Assembly: GCF_900113675.1 (NCBI RefSeq)
Contig: NZ_FOQE01000001.1
Coordinates: 104,819 to 168,818, forward strand
Reading direction: 5' to 3'
Length of the DNA stretch: 64,000 bases
DNA from: Pisciglobus halotolerans
Lineage (GTDB): Bacteria > Bacillota > Bacilli > Lactobacillales > Carnobacteriaceae
Positions within the stretch are counted from its first letter, which is position 1. Each line of letters begins with the position of its first letter. Shown piece by piece: positions 25,737 through 35,432 of the stretch. The notes below the pieces were generated by a model. That model made no database searches. It was given only the letters and a program-made list of their open reading frames with translations, and was not told the DNA's origin. The position numbers were made by a program, and so were the translations under genes.

Positions 25737-25926
25737 AATATTCTCTTCCTTTCTAACATCCATTGTTCATTATATGATCGATATTTTATTATTCTTTACA
25801 CTATTTCTAATTTACATGACTTTTCAAACCGTTGCAATCTCTTGTTAGGTTTATTTAATACCTGCTGAGTCACAGACCATGCAGATATGCAAACTGATTT
25901 GAACGTTTGTGGCGATGTCTAAAAAA

Positions 25927-25978
25927 GTAACAGAAAACATTATCAGAAATATGTGTCTCCTTTATTCAGTAGACATCA
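25927..25978 (+). repeat. Dispersed intergenic repeat, copy 1
   Basis: A 50-bp segment reading GTAACAGAAAACATTATCAG, then a T-rich part ending TTTATTCAGTAGACATC. Similar copies occur at 43497, 42129 and 57608. It lies between fetA and the chemoreceptor terminator; the rest of this 360-bp gap shows nothing else. Confidence 0.55.
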
Positions 25979-26033
25979 AGTAAACAAAAAAATAAAAACT
26001 CATTAATGAAGAAAAAAGTTTTTCATAAAAATA

Positions 26034-26081
26034 AAATAAAGCAAAGTAAGAGTTTTCATCAAACTCTTCTTTGCTTTATTT
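26034..26081 (-). terminator. Terminator of the chemoreceptor gene
   Basis: Long stem AAATAAAGCAAAG-AAGAGTTT / AAACTCTTCTTTGCTTTATTT around TCATC, 22 bp past the stop. Confidence 0.85.
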
Positions 26082-26102
26082 GTTTCATCTTTTTTAGCCG
26101 AT

Positions 26103-28139
26103 CTACAAAACAAATTTTTGTACAAAACCATTTAGTGTTTCTGCGAGTCTGGCAAGTTGTCCCGAACTTGCAGCAACTTCTTCCATGGTGCTATGTGTTT
26201 GTTGTGCTGTAGCAGAAGTTTGCTCTATTCCTGCTGAAGATTCTTCTGCAGCAGCAGCGATGTCTTGAATCGATTCATTCATACCCTGACTATTCGCTGT
26301 TATTTCAGTGAGGTCTTCTGAAACTTTTCTTATATTTTCTTTTACCTCATTAACCAACTGGCTAATGTGTTGGAATGTCTTGCCTGTCGTTTCAATTTGT
26401 CCTGTTCCTTTTTTAACTTCTTTATAACCGCTTAACAAAGATTCTGTCACGATAGACGAGTCTTTTTGAATATCCGTTACAATCTTGGTGATGTCAGTTA
26501 CAGAATCAGCTACTTGTTCAGCAAGCTTACGGACTTCATCTGCTACCACTGCAAATCCTTTTCCTTGTTCACCGGCTCTTGCTGCTTCAATCGCTGCATT
26601 CAACGCCAATAGATTGGTTTGATCTGCAATATCCTTAATGACCGTGATCAACTTAGAGATTTCTTGAGACTGCTTATCCAAGTTTTGAACTTTTTGGAAA
26701 GCATCTTGAACAATCTGATCGATCTCTTCCATTTGACTAGTAGAAGCTGTCATTAACTGACTGCCCTCTTTTGTTATGTGCCAGACCTTTTCAGAAGATT
26801 GATAAATATTTTTGCCATATTCATTTGCCTCTTGAACTTTTTCATCAAAGGCAACCATAGCTAAAGACAAATCACTTGAGCTGTGAGCTTGCGTTTCAGA
26901 ACCAGAAGCTAGTTCTTGCATCGTCGCTGCAATTTGCTCTGTTCCTTTTTTCACTTCAACAGCTGATTGTGTTAGTTCTTCACTATGATGATTAACCGTT
27001 TCAGATACTCCTTGAATATTCTGCAGCAATTCTTTCATATTTTGGCTCATTGCGTTGGTAGCTTCTACCAGCTGGTTGATTTCGTTGCTTGATTTTGTTT
27101 GTAATGCCTCTTGGCTTAAATCCCCGTTAGAGATATCGTTCATGCGCTTCATAACCGCTTGGATAGGATTTGTGATTCTTCTTGCGGTCACTAGAGAAAT
27201 AATCACAGCAAAAATCAATACTAAGCTTACAGTAATAGCGATTGGCATAAAGATGATGCTTGCTTTTTTTTGAAATTCTTTTTTATCTACCGTGCCTCCA
27301 ATAAGCCAATGTGTTGTGGGATTTTTAGCAAAGCCCATGACTTTTTCATTTCCTTCAAATTGGTATGTTACAATCCCATGGTCCTCACCATTTTTAATTT
27401 TTTTATAGTAATCTTCCTTCGTTTGGTCTTTTCCAATATAAGCTTTGTTGGGATGCGTGATGTACTTGCCCGTATCATCCAACATAAATGCATATCCGGT
27501 TTCGCCTATTTTCACCCTATCAATCATATCAGTCAAGGTTCCAATAAGGATATCCGCTGCCATGACCCCAGATAGCTTATCTCCATTAAAATAGGCCTTT
27601 GAAGCTGTAACGACTATTTCTCCTGTTCCAGTGTCTTCATAAGGCTCTGTCCAAACAACTTCTCCATTTGCTGCAACAGCATGTTGATACCAGGGTCTTT
27701 CTTTAGGGTTGTAATCTTCGCCATTATCGGCTGAGGGATAATCGACCATATCTTTATTCTCTGTACCAGTATAAATAAAAGCAATCGAGGGTGTTGTTTC
27801 TTGTGTCTCTTTTAGCATCTGCATCAGTTTATCTTTGTCTTCTGGATGATAATCTGTCAGTAGGGCACTTGCTGAAAAACGATCCAATACGTTACTGATA
27901 TTTGAAAAAAACAACTCAAATGATTGATTCATCGTGATCATTTCGCTTTCCACATTTTTAGAAAGCTCATTAGTGGTGTTGTTTACACTGAAATAATAAC
28001 TTACGAAAGAAATAATCCCTGCAGCTAAAACAATCAGAATCAAAAAGGGAATGAGTATCTTACTTTGTAAAGAATGAGCAGCAGGTGCTGTTCTTTTAAC
28101 TTTCTTGCTGGATAGTTGATGTTTTATAGCGATATCCAT
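26103..28139 (-). CDS. Methyl-accepting chemotaxis protein
   Basis: A 678-residue transmembrane chemoreceptor. Order: cytoplasmic start, helix about 27-50, a dCache-type sensor ([26 protein letters not shown]), a second helix near 300, HAMP, then a signalling coiled coil with the conserved tip [20 protein letters not shown]. The ligand is unknown; dCache domains of this kind often bind amino acids. No other chemotaxis or flagellar gene is in the window, so motility must be encoded elsewhere if it exists. Single gene with AAAGGA ahead and its own terminator. Confidence 0.92.
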   Translation of the reverse strand: MDIAIKHQLSSKKVKRTAPAAHSLQSKILIPFLILIVLAAGIISFVSYYFSVNNTTNELSKNVESEMITMNQSFELFFSNISNVLDRFSASALLTDYHPEDKDKLMQMLKETQETTPSIAFIYTGTENKDMVDYPSADNGEDYNPKERPWYQHAVAANGEVVWTEPYEDTGTGEIVVTASKAYFNGDKLSGVMAADILIGTLTDMIDRVKIGETGYAFMLDDTGKYITHPNKAYIGKDQTKEDYYKKIKNGEDHGIVTYQFEGNEKVMGFAKNPTTHWLIGGTVDKKEFQKKASIIFMPIAITVSLVLIFAVIISLVTARRITNPIQAVMKRMNDISNGDLSQEALQTKSSNEINQLVEATNAMSQNMKELLQNIQGVSETVNHHSEELTQSAVEVKKGTEQIAATMQELASGSETQAHSSSDLSLAMVAFDEKVQEANEYGKNIYQSSEKVWHITKEGSQLMTASTSQMEEIDQIVQDAFQKVQNLDKQSQEISKLITVIKDIADQTNLLALNAAIEAARAGEQGKGFAVVADEVRKLAEQVADSVTDITKIVTDIQKDSSIVTESLLSGYKEVKKGTGQIETTGKTFQHISQLVNEVKENIRKVSEDLTEITANSQGMNESIQDIAAAAEESSAGIEQTSATAQQTHSTMEEVAASSGQLARLAETLNGFVQKFVL

Positions 28140-28402
28140 GTATTTTTATCCTTTCTCATAGGCTTTTATTTTTTGACAATTCCATTTTTACTGTTATAAG
28201 GCAGTGATATCATTCACATTTATTTAGACAAAGTTATGCCCTTTCTCCTCTCTATTCCCCTTATCGGAAAAAATAACAAAACTTTAAGAACCTCTTTCTC
28301 TTTTTTATAGCCCTGAAAAGAAAAGGTTAAACCCTATATTATAATGACCTTGGCTGAATCTCTTCAAAAAACTCATTGCCGTTATTTTTCCCACAACGCT
28401 TT

Positions 28403-28431
28403 TTGACCTTTCTTCTAGAATGTGTTATGCT
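28403..28431 (+). promoter_or_regulatory. Promoter of the MATE leader RNA
   Basis: TTGACC (28403-28408), 17-bp spacer, TATGCT (28426-28431), giving a start near 28438 and a leader of about 120 nt. Confidence 0.7.
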
Positions 28432-28437
28432 GACTTA

Positions 28438-28560
28438 AAATTTTATCTTGCTGGGGTTCTACTGTCACCGGACAAAGAATCCTTTAAGGCACTATTTACT
28501 TTTGTCGTTAGGTCTTGGACAAAAGAGGTAGTGTTCTTTTATTTTGAAAGGAGCAAAGCT
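28438..28560 (+). promoter_or_regulatory. Structured leader of the MATE gene, candidate attenuator or riboswitch
   Basis: Two hairpins lie in tandem. The first (28454-28482) pairs GGGTTCT with AGAATCC and, inside, TGTC with GACA. The second (28490-28533) pairs CACTA with TAGTG and CTTTTGTC with GACAAAAG, and is followed by TTCTTTTATTTT like an intrinsic terminator. The ribosome site comes right after. The layout suggests conditional termination. It does not match any riboswitch class I can name. Confidence 0.5.
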
Positions 28561-29904
28561 ATGTCATCAATGAATCTTTTAGATCAACCGCTGCATAAGT
28601 CTTTTATTCATTATGTTTCTTTGAGCTTATTTAGTATGTTTGGTTTATCTTTATATATTTTAGCGGACACTTTTTTTGTTGCCAATGGTGTTGGTCAAGA
28701 CGGTTTGACTGCTTTGAATGTAGTCATTCCCATTTACAATGTACTAAATGGCATCGGCTTGATGTTGGGTTTAGGTGGTGCTACCCGATACGCTATTTCA
28801 CATGGCGAACAGCAAGCGGAAAAAGGAAATCAAATTTTTACAGCTACCTTTTTTATAGGGACCATCATTGGAATAGGAATAACGATCGTGGGTATGTTGT
28901 TTGCCAAGCCATTACTGACATTCTTAGGTGCAAGCGGTGAAATTCTTCCATTGGCTACCGATTACTTCAGTTTGATTCTTTTCTTCTCAGTCTTTTTTAT
29001 CGTCAATGATATCGTTGTCTGCTTTGTACGCAACGATGGCAACCCAAATCTATCAATGGCGGGTATGCTGATTGGCAGTTTAGCGAACATTGTTTTAGAT
29101 TATTTGTTTATTTTCCCTTTACAAATGGGCATGAAAGGAGCTGCCTTAGCGACTGTCACTTCCCCCATGATTAGTTTGTTAATCTTGACTTTGCATAAGC
29201 GTTCCTCCACGAGAAAACTATCTTTTGTTCGATTCAAATGGAAAAAAGAAGATATCTTCTCTACTTTTTCTTTAGGATTTCCTTCTTTTATTACCGAATT
29301 TTCTTCAGGACTGGTCATTTTCCTATTCAATAAAGTGATCCTCACGCTTGTAGGCAATATCGGTGTGGCTGCTTATGGCATCATTGCTAATATTTCACTT
29401 GTTTGCGTAGCGATATTTACAGGGATTGGACAAGGAATCCAACCTCTAGCCAGTATCAACTTTGGCGCTCGAAGACAAGACAACATTTCGAAATTGATGA
29501 TTTACGGGTTTTCGCTGACTTTACTGATTGGTCTATTGTTTTATAGTATAGGGCTTCTCTATGCTGACCCTATTATTCAATGGTTTAACAGCGAAGGCAG
29601 TGCTCAACTCGCTGCTATAACTAAAAAAGGGATTCATCTGTATTTCATCGCCTTTCTATTTATGGGTATCAACATTGTGTCCATTGCTTTCTTTTCAGCA
29701 GTAGCAAAACCAAGACAGTCCTTCATTCTTTCTCTTTTAAGAGGATTGGTATTGATCATACCATTGCTTTTATTATTCTCTTCTTTGTTTGAACTGACTG
29801 GCGTTTGGTTGACGATACCGTTCACGGAAGTTTTGACTTTAGTACTAACACTATTCTTTTTAAAACGCTACTTTGAAACGCCCAAAAATCATCAATTAAA
29901 ATAA
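28561..29904 (+). CDS. MATE family multidrug efflux protein, MepA-like
   Basis: A 447-residue membrane protein with about 12 helices in two related halves, of the NorM/MepA/DinF group; it exports drugs or metabolites using a Na+ or H+ gradient. The ATG at 28561 follows AAAGGAG; the frame is open upstream through the leader but has no site. The structured leader suggests induction by a small molecule, perhaps the substrate. Single gene, flanked by a promoter and terminator. Confidence 0.88.
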   Translation: MSSMNLLDQPLHKSFIHYVSLSLFSMFGLSLYILADTFFVANGVGQDGLTALNVVIPIYNVLNGIGLMLGLGGATRYAISHGEQQAEKGNQIFTATFFIGTIIGIGITIVGMLFAKPLLTFLGASGEILPLATDYFSLILFFSVFFIVNDIVVCFVRNDGNPNLSMAGMLIGSLANIVLDYLFIFPLQMGMKGAALATVTSPMISLLILTLHKRSSTRKLSFVRFKWKKEDIFSTFSLGFPSFITEFSSGLVIFLFNKVILTLVGNIGVAAYGIIANISLVCVAIFTGIGQGIQPLASINFGARRQDNISKLMIYGFSLTLLIGLLFYSIGLLYADPIIQWFNSEGSAQLAAITKKGIHLYFIAFLFMGINIVSIAFFSAVAKPRQSFILSLLRGLVLIIPLLLLFSSLFELTGVWLTIPFTEVLTLVLTLFFLKRYFETPKNHQLK

Positions 29905-29910
29905 CGGATC

Positions 29911-29949
29911 AAAGCGCAGGCCGATTTTCACATCAGGCAGGCGCTTTTT
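29911..29949 (+). terminator. Terminator of the MATE gene
   Basis: AAAGCGC / GCGCTTTTT with an inner imperfect stem, 7 bp after the stop. Confidence 0.75.
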
Positions 29950-30205
29950 CCTTTTTCAAAAATTTCTAGTGATGAAGTCAGAATCAATTTAACGTTCAAG
30001 TTGATGCGATCGGATGCTCATAACTGAGAAGAAATCAATTAAACACTCGTTTAGCCGTTAGTTGGCCTCTTTTTATTTGTTATCCTTGTTTCTTGTGAAA
30101 TTCATTTCATTAATAACCCAAATATCAGTATAACGGCGTTTATTCTCTTACATAAAAGTGTTAAGATTAAGATAGAAACATCACAAGTGAAAGGGATGGA
30201 TAAAT

Positions 30206-32092
30206 ATGAGCAACTTGTTAAAGCAAAATCGTCCCATGATCGCTACGATCACTAGCGGACTTTTGATTTTGCTAGGGATCCTGCTTTCTTACCTGCAATT
30301 TTTCTCAGCTTCTGTTGTGATCTACTTGCTGTCTTTTTTGATTGGTGGTTTTTATCAGGCAAAAGAAGGTTTCATTGATACTTTCACAAATAAGCATCTA
30401 AACGTAGATATCTTAATGGTGTTAGCTGCGGTGGGGGCTTCTCTTATTGGTTATTGGATGGAAGGCGCGTTGTTGATTTTTATTTTTTCTCTTAGCGGCT
30501 CGCTTGAAGTTTACGCCACCAATAAAAGTAAAAGCGCAATTGCTGATTTGATGCGGTTGACACCAGAAACTGCTCAGCTGATCCAACCCGATCACTCTAC
30601 TGTAACGGTTGGTTTGGATCAAGTAGCGATCGGCGATCAATTACTTGTTCCGAAAGGGTCTGCCATTCCTATTGATGGCGTTTTAACTTCTGCCACTGCT
30701 TTGATCGACGAGGCAGCGATTACGGGAGAAGCCATTCCAGTTGAAAAAAACGAAAAAGCTGAACTGATCGGTGGAACCCTTAATTTAGGGGAAGCCTTTT
30801 CCATGCAAGTTACAAAAGATCAATCGCATACCCTTTTTGCCAAAATCGTCCGTTTGGTCGAAGAAGCGCAAAGCGTGCCTTCAAAAACAGCCACTTTCCT
30901 TGAAAAAATCGAAAATACTTATGTAAAAGCCGTGCTTATTTTTGTACCTGTTATGATTGCTGTTTTCTACTTTCTTTTCCACTGGTCATTTGAAGAAGCT
31001 TTTTATCGCGGCATGGTTTTGCTGACGGTCGCCTCACCTTGCGCACTGGTGGCTTCGGCTACTCCGGCTGCTTTATCGGCTATTTCCAATGCCGCAAAAA
31101 AAGGCATGTTGTTCAAAGGCGGTTCTTATATGGAAAACTTTGGCGAATTAGATGCCATTGCCTTTGATAAGACGGGCACACTCACAGAAGGAAAACCCTA
31201 CATCACAGACAGTTTTTTCAAAGATCAAACTGAAAAAGAACAGATCCTAGCTCATCTCGTCGCGATTGAAAAGCATTCTACCCATCCCCTTGCAGAAGCA
31301 GTGGTAACGGCGTTTAAAGACCAGCTATCAGCTTCTGTTCATCCTGATCATTTGGAAGACAAGACAGGTTTTGGTTTAATCGGCACCTTTGGCCACAGCA
31401 GCTGGTATGTTGGGAAAAAAAGCTTTGTTCTGAAAGACAATGAAACAGCTTTTTCAAAACAAGCCGAACAGCTTCAAAAAGAGGGAAAAACAGTCATTTA
31501 TGTCAGCCGTGATCAAGAAGTGCTTGCCTATTTTGGCTTGATGGATCAGCCAAAAGAAGGAGCGAAAGAAATGATTCAATTCTTTAAACAACAAGGTGTT
31601 CGAACGATTTTGATCACAGGCGATCAGGAAGCTACTGGCCAAACGATCGGTACGGCTCTAGGAATCGATGAAATTTATGCCAACACATTGCCAGATGAAA
31701 AAGCTGAATTGATTTTATCCTTACAAGAAAAGTACGGGATCGTTGCAATGGTAGGCGACGGCGTCAATGATGCGCCAGCTTTGGCAAATGCTTCGATTGG
31801 TGTTGCCATGGGAGCAGGAACGGACATCGCCATGGAATCAGCTGATGTCGTTCTTGTACAAAATGATTTAGATCAACTGACCTTTAGTTATCAATTATCC
31901 AAGCAACTAAAAAACATTACTTTTCAAAATATCGTTTTCTCTATCAGCGTCATCCTGCTGCTGATCATCAGCAATATCTTCCAAGTGATCACGCTGCCTC
32001 TAGGCGTAATCGGTCACGAAGGCAGTACCATTTTAGTAATTTTGAATGGTTTGCGGCTGCTTTCTTCCAAAAAAGGACTAAGAAGAGCTTAA
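30206..32092 (+). CDS. P1B-4 type metal ATPase (SPC motif), ZosA/PfeT-like
   Basis: A 628-residue metal-transporting P-type ATPase with no N-terminal metal domain. The membrane site reads ASPCALVA (SPC) and the last helices carry HEGSTILVILNGLRL; both mark the P1B-4 subgroup, which exports Co2+, Fe2+ or Zn2+. FDKTGTLT and GDGVNDAPA are intact. In Bacilli such pumps (PfeT/ZosA) are under PerR or Fur; an AT-rich segment with ATTTCATTAATAA lies upstream but is not a convincing box. It is convergent with copYZ and therefore unlikely to be the copper pump of that operon. Confidence 0.88.
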   Translation: MSNLLKQNRPMIATITSGLLILLGILLSYLQFFSASVVIYLLSFLIGGFYQAKEGFIDTFTNKHLNVDILMVLAAVGASLIGYWMEGALLIFIFSLSGSLEVYATNKSKSAIADLMRLTPETAQLIQPDHSTVTVGLDQVAIGDQLLVPKGSAIPIDGVLTSATALIDEAAITGEAIPVEKNEKAELIGGTLNLGEAFSMQVTKDQSHTLFAKIVRLVEEAQSVPSKTATFLEKIENTYVKAVLIFVPVMIAVFYFLFHWSFEEAFYRGMVLLTVASPCALVASATPAALSAISNAAKKGMLFKGGSYMENFGELDAIAFDKTGTLTEGKPYITDSFFKDQTEKEQILAHLVAIEKHSTHPLAEAVVTAFKDQLSASVHPDHLEDKTGFGLIGTFGHSSWYVGKKSFVLKDNETAFSKQAEQLQKEGKTVIYVSRDQEVLAYFGLMDQPKEGAKEMIQFFKQQGVRTILITGDQEATGQTIGTALGIDEIYANTLPDEKAELILSLQEKYGIVAMVGDGVNDAPALANASIGVAMGAGTDIAMESADVVLVQNDLDQLTFSYQLSKQLKNITFQNIVFSISVILLLIISNIFQVITLPLGVIGHEGSTILVILNGLRLLSSKKGLRRA

Positions 32093-32160
32093 AAATAGGC
32101 CTTCATTGTTGAGATTGAAGTGTTATAAAAAAGTTTGCAACTCGCATCACGTATAATAAA

Positions 32161-32209
32161 AAAGCAGCTGCAAAAACAGAGGGTTTCTCTGCCTTGCAAC
32201 TGCTCTTTT
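32161..32209. terminator. Bidirectional terminator between the ATPase and copZ
   Basis: Stem GCAGCTGCAA / TTGCAACTGC with an inner AGAG-CTCT pairing, A-rich on the left and T-rich on the right, so usable by both convergent genes. Confidence 0.75.
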
Positions 32210-32220
32210 AGTCTTTTCAT

Positions 32221-32424
32221 TTAGCCGACTACTTCATAGGGTGTATCAGCTAATGCTTCTTTAAAGGCTGAAGTTGGAATGTCTTTTTCACTTTCCACAA
32301 TAGCTTGTTGATTTTCCAAGTCAATCACTGCGCGTTCTACACCAGAAACAGCTTCAAATTTCTTAGAGACGGTATTTGCGCATCCTTCACATTTCATTCC
32401 TGCGATTTTCATTTCTTTTTTCAT
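32221..32424 (-). CDS. copZ: Copper chaperone CopZ
   Basis: A 67-residue HMA protein with GMKCEGCANTV. CopZ carries Cu+ and passes it to the CopY repressor. It follows copY by 74 bp in the same direction and shares its cop-box promoter. Its distance from the two HMA genes near 4 kb and the GMKC motif make it the true CopZ of this window. Confidence 0.9.
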   Translation of the reverse strand: MKKEMKIAGMKCEGCANTVSKKFEAVSGVERAVIDLENQQAIVESEKDIPTSAFKEALADTPYEVVG

Positions 32425-32498
32425 TCTTCATTCTCTCCTTTTATTATTTTCTATCAGAAGAAGTTATTTTTTTGATAACGTCTTCTTCCTTCTTCTCT

Positions 32499-32951
32499 TT
32501 ATGCTTCATCATAACTTGCCTTGCAATTACATTGCCCTGGTGTACATTTACAAGAAACTTCTGTCACCGCTTCTTGTTTCTTTTGTTGCAATACTTTTTC
32601 TAGTAGCCCCACATCATCGAAACTCAGCTCAGCTTCTTCTAAAAGGTAGGCAAGCGTCTTCCCTGCTTTTTTATTGCAAATATGTTCAAAAAAGGCGGAA
32701 GACTTCTCTTCTACACTTTCTTCTTCACTAACTGCTGCTTGGTACAAATACTTGTTGCCTTCTGGTTTTGCTTGTAACATCCCTTTTTCAACGAGACGTC
32801 CGATCAGCGTTTTTATTGTTGCTGGTTTCCAATTCATTTTGCTTTCTAAAATGGCAATGATTTCTCGACTCGTTGTCTGTTTATTTGTCCATACGACTCG
32901 CATGACTTCCCACTCTGCATCAGAGATGGTTGCACGTTCTTTTGTTTTCAT
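32499..32951 (-). CDS. copY: CopY copper-responsive repressor
   Basis: A 150-residue BlaI/MecI-type winged-helix repressor with the C-terminal metal motif CKCTPGQCNC (CxCx4CxC) that binds Cu+ or Zn2+ and defines CopY. The ATG at 32951 follows GGAGGTAAAGAA. Two cop boxes lie 28-70 bp upstream. No copper ATPase gene (copA or copB) is in the operon, unlike Enterococcus hirae copYZAB. Confidence 0.93.
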   Translation of the reverse strand: MKTKERATISDAEWEVMRVVWTNKQTTSREIIAILESKMNWKPATIKTLIGRLVEKGMLQAKPEGNKYLYQAAVSEEESVEEKSSAFFEHICNKKAGKTLAYLLEEAELSFDDVGLLEKVLQQKKQEAVTEVSCKCTPGQCNCKASYDEA

Positions 32952-32979
32952 TTCTTTACCTCCGATTCTCATAGAAATT

Positions 32980-33021
32980 TACGTTTGTAAATTCTTCATT
33001 TATCTATAGTTTACATTTGTA
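32980..33021 (-). promoter_or_regulatory. Two cop boxes upstream of copY
   Basis: TACGTTTGTA (32980-32989) and TACATTTGTA (33012-33021) match the CopY operator TACANNTGTA, the second exactly. Their start points are 32 bp apart, about three helical turns, as in other CopY operons. Confidence 0.85.
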
Positions 33022-33142
33022 GTCGTGTTTTGTCAAGTCTTCTTCTTGTAAAATTTATTCAAAAAGTAGACTTTTTCTTTGTTCAAGGTCCTTTTTATAG
33101 TAAACTTAAAAAAACCGTTTTAACGAATAGGAGGGGAAAATA

Positions 33143-33721
33143 TTGAATCACACGGCACTAAAATTTTCAACATACCAACAGATTGAAGGCGAACGGATCT
33201 TATTGCGTCCTGTTAAACTAGCAGATGCAGAGGATATGTTTGAATATGCTTCAAATGAAGAAACAACGCGCTTTGTTTTCGAAGCGCACAAAAATTTGGA
33301 AGAGACAAAAGAATCGATCGCTTCTTTCTTTTTAAAAAGTCCTTTTGGAAAGTACGCCATCGTTTTGAAACAAACCAATAAAATGATCGGCACGATTGAC
33401 TTGCGCACAGAAGAAGAACATAAAAAAGGAGAATTAGGTTACACGCTTCATCAAAATTATCAAGGCCACGGCTACATGACAGAAGCTGGCTACCTTATTT
33501 TGGATTTTGGTTTTCAAATTCTAGAGTTAGAACGCATTGCTGCTTTCCATGATGCTCGAAATCCTGCTTCTGGAAAAGTTATGCAACGATTAGGAATGAA
33601 ATATGAAGGAACACTTAGAAAAAACCGTGTGCATAAAGGCCAATCTGTTGACGATATTTGTTATGCTATTTTGAAAGAAGAGTACAAAAAAAGATTTGAT
33701 TCAATTACTAAAAAAATGTGA
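33143..33721 (+). CDS. GNAT acetyltransferase, RimJ/RimL-like
   Basis: A 192-residue acetyltransferase: ERILLRPVKLADAEDMFEY at the start, the acetyl-CoA loop near NYQGHGYMTEA and the ELERIAAFHDARNPASGKVM segment of RimJ/RimL-type proteins. The TTG start follows AGGAGGGGAAAATA. Substrate unknown: protein N-termini or small molecules. Single gene. Confidence 0.85.
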   Translation: MNHTALKFSTYQQIEGERILLRPVKLADAEDMFEYASNEETTRFVFEAHKNLEETKESIASFFLKSPFGKYAIVLKQTNKMIGTIDLRTEEEHKKGELGYTLHQNYQGHGYMTEAGYLILDFGFQILELERIAAFHDARNPASGKVMQRLGMKYEGTLRKNRVHKGQSVDDICYAILKEEYKKRFDSITKKM

Positions 33722-33753
33722 ATTTCTCTACATTTTGATTGTTAGTAATTATT

Positions 33754-33800
33754 TGAAAGCGATACCTTTAACTGGTAAACTAGAAGTGAACTATTATAAT
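33754..33800 (+). promoter_or_regulatory. Candidate cre site and promoter of the YfcC gene
   Basis: TGAAAGCGATACC (33754-33766) resembles a CcpA operator half, and TATAAT lies at 33795-33800. Catabolite control of arginine or peptide catabolism genes would fit; the match is imperfect. Confidence 0.35.
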
Positions 33801-33817
33801 ATACAGGAGGTTTTATC

Positions 33818-35323
33818 ATGGAAGCGAGTCAAAGAAAAAAAAGATTCAAAATGCCATCATCTTATACTGTATTATTTCTCATCATTCTCGTTATCGCTAT
33901 TCTTACTTGGTTTGTTCCAGCTGGGGATTATAATGTAGACGATGCAGGAAATATTATCTCAGGTACTTATCATACCGTTGAACAGCATCCTCAAGGTTTG
34001 TGGGATGTCTTTATGGCGCCTGTCAAAGGAATGATCGGAACCGATACGACGCAAGGGGCGATCGAAGTATCTCTTTTCATTTTGATCGTTGGGGGATTTT
34101 TAGGCGTAGTCAACCGAACAGGGGCATTAGATACGGGGATCGCTCAAGTCGTTAGCAACTACAAAGGAAAAGAGAAATTACTCATTCCGATTCTCATGCT
34201 GATTTTTGCTTTAGGCGGAACGTCTTATGGAATGGCGGAAGAAACGGTTGCCTTTTATCCGTTGATCATTCCAGTGATGGTGGCGGTAGGATTTGATACA
34301 CTTGTCGCTGTATCTGTGGTCCTTTTGGGAGCTGGGGTAGGGGTGCTGGCTTCTACCGTTAACCCATTTGCTACAGGCGTTGCTTCTCAAGCTTTAGGAC
34401 TCAGCTTAGGGGACGGGATTCTCTGGCGTGCGATTTTCTTCGTTGTGATGTATGTGATCGCAGTTTTATATGTTTACCGTTACGCTGTGAAAGTTGAAAA
34501 AGATCCTAAAAACTCATTGATCTATGAAGATTTTGAAGCCAACCGCAAAAAGTTTGCGGTATCTGGGAACAAAGAAACAATGACTGGTCGTCAAAAAGTT
34601 GTCATGGTGCTTTTCGGACTTTCTTTCTTCATTATGATCCTCAGCTTAATTCCATGGTCTACATTGAATGAAAATTGGACGTTCTTTGAAACGCTAAACA
34701 ATTGGTTGATGGGATTACCTGTTGTTGGTACTGTACTTGGTCAACAAATGGTTGCGCTTGGTAACTGGTACTTTATGGAGATCACCATGCTCTTCCTATT
34801 AATGGCGATCGTGATCGGCCTTTACTACCGTATTCCTGAAGAAGAGATCGTCTCTTCTTTCATTGAAGGTGCTGCAGAGTTGCTTGGCGTAGCCTTGATC
34901 GTAGCCTTAGCTCGTGGTATTCAAGTTGTCATGAACGAAGGAATGATCACAGCAACGATCTTGCACTTAGGCGAACAAAATCTATCTTCATTATCGCCTG
35001 TATTATTCTCCATTTTGACTTATATTTTCTATATTCCAATGTCCTTCCTTATCCCTTCTACGTCGGGCTTAGCCTCTGCTACAATGGGGATCATGGGACC
35101 TTTAGGATCATTTGCAGATGTTCCGCAACATGTTGTTGTTACTGCCTATCAATCTGCAAGCGGGATCGTCAATTTGATCACACCAACATCAGGGGTTGTC
35201 ATGGGGGCTTTAGCTATTGCCGGTATCGAATTGACAACATGGTGGAAATTTACAGCTAAACTGCTCGTCATCATCTTCATCGCTTCATGTGTCATTTTAG
35301 GAGTGGCAGCTGTTATTGGCTAA
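33818..35323 (+). CDS. YfcC-family transporter, possible arginine/ornithine antiporter
   Basis: A 501-residue membrane protein with about 11 helices. GGFLGVVNRTGALDTGI, GTSYGMAEETVAFYPL and STVNPFATGVASQALGLS are marks of the YfcC/ArcD2 family, which in streptococci includes the antiporter encoded with the arginine deiminase genes. Here it faces arcR convergently, at the end of the arc cluster. Since the other arc-cluster transporter gene is interrupted by a TGA, this gene may supply the exchange of arginine for ornithine. Start follows AGGAGGTTTTATC. Confidence 0.8.
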   Translation: MEASQRKKRFKMPSSYTVLFLIILVIAILTWFVPAGDYNVDDAGNIISGTYHTVEQHPQGLWDVFMAPVKGMIGTDTTQGAIEVSLFILIVGGFLGVVNRTGALDTGIAQVVSNYKGKEKLLIPILMLIFALGGTSYGMAEETVAFYPLIIPVMVAVGFDTLVAVSVVLLGAGVGVLASTVNPFATGVASQALGLSLGDGILWRAIFFVVMYVIAVLYVYRYAVKVEKDPKNSLIYEDFEANRKKFAVSGNKETMTGRQKVVMVLFGLSFFIMILSLIPWSTLNENWTFFETLNNWLMGLPVVGTVLGQQMVALGNWYFMEITMLFLLMAIVIGLYYRIPEEEIVSSFIEGAAELLGVALIVALARGIQVVMNEGMITATILHLGEQNLSSLSPVLFSILTYIFYIPMSFLIPSTSGLASATMGIMGPLGSFADVPQHVVVTAYQSASGIVNLITPTSGVVMGALAIAGIELTTWWKFTAKLLVIIFIASCVILGVAAVIG

Positions 35324-35400
35324 CAAGATAACAATATGATGTTTAGTATGCTCTGTGTAGCGCTCATACTAAAAAAATTTGAAATTTCATCATAAATAGT

Positions 35401-35432
35401 AAAAGGAGTTGGATAGATTCCAACTCCTTTTT
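35401..35432. terminator. Terminator between yfcC and arcR
   Basis: AAAAGGAGTTGGA / TCCAACTCCTTTT around TAGAT, with A and T tracts on both sides; usable in both directions by the convergent genes. Confidence 0.88.

Noticed and set aside
30206..32092. Copper ATPase of the copYZ operon
   Set aside because: Convergent orientation, a bidirectional terminator between them, and an SPC rather than CPC/CPH motif.
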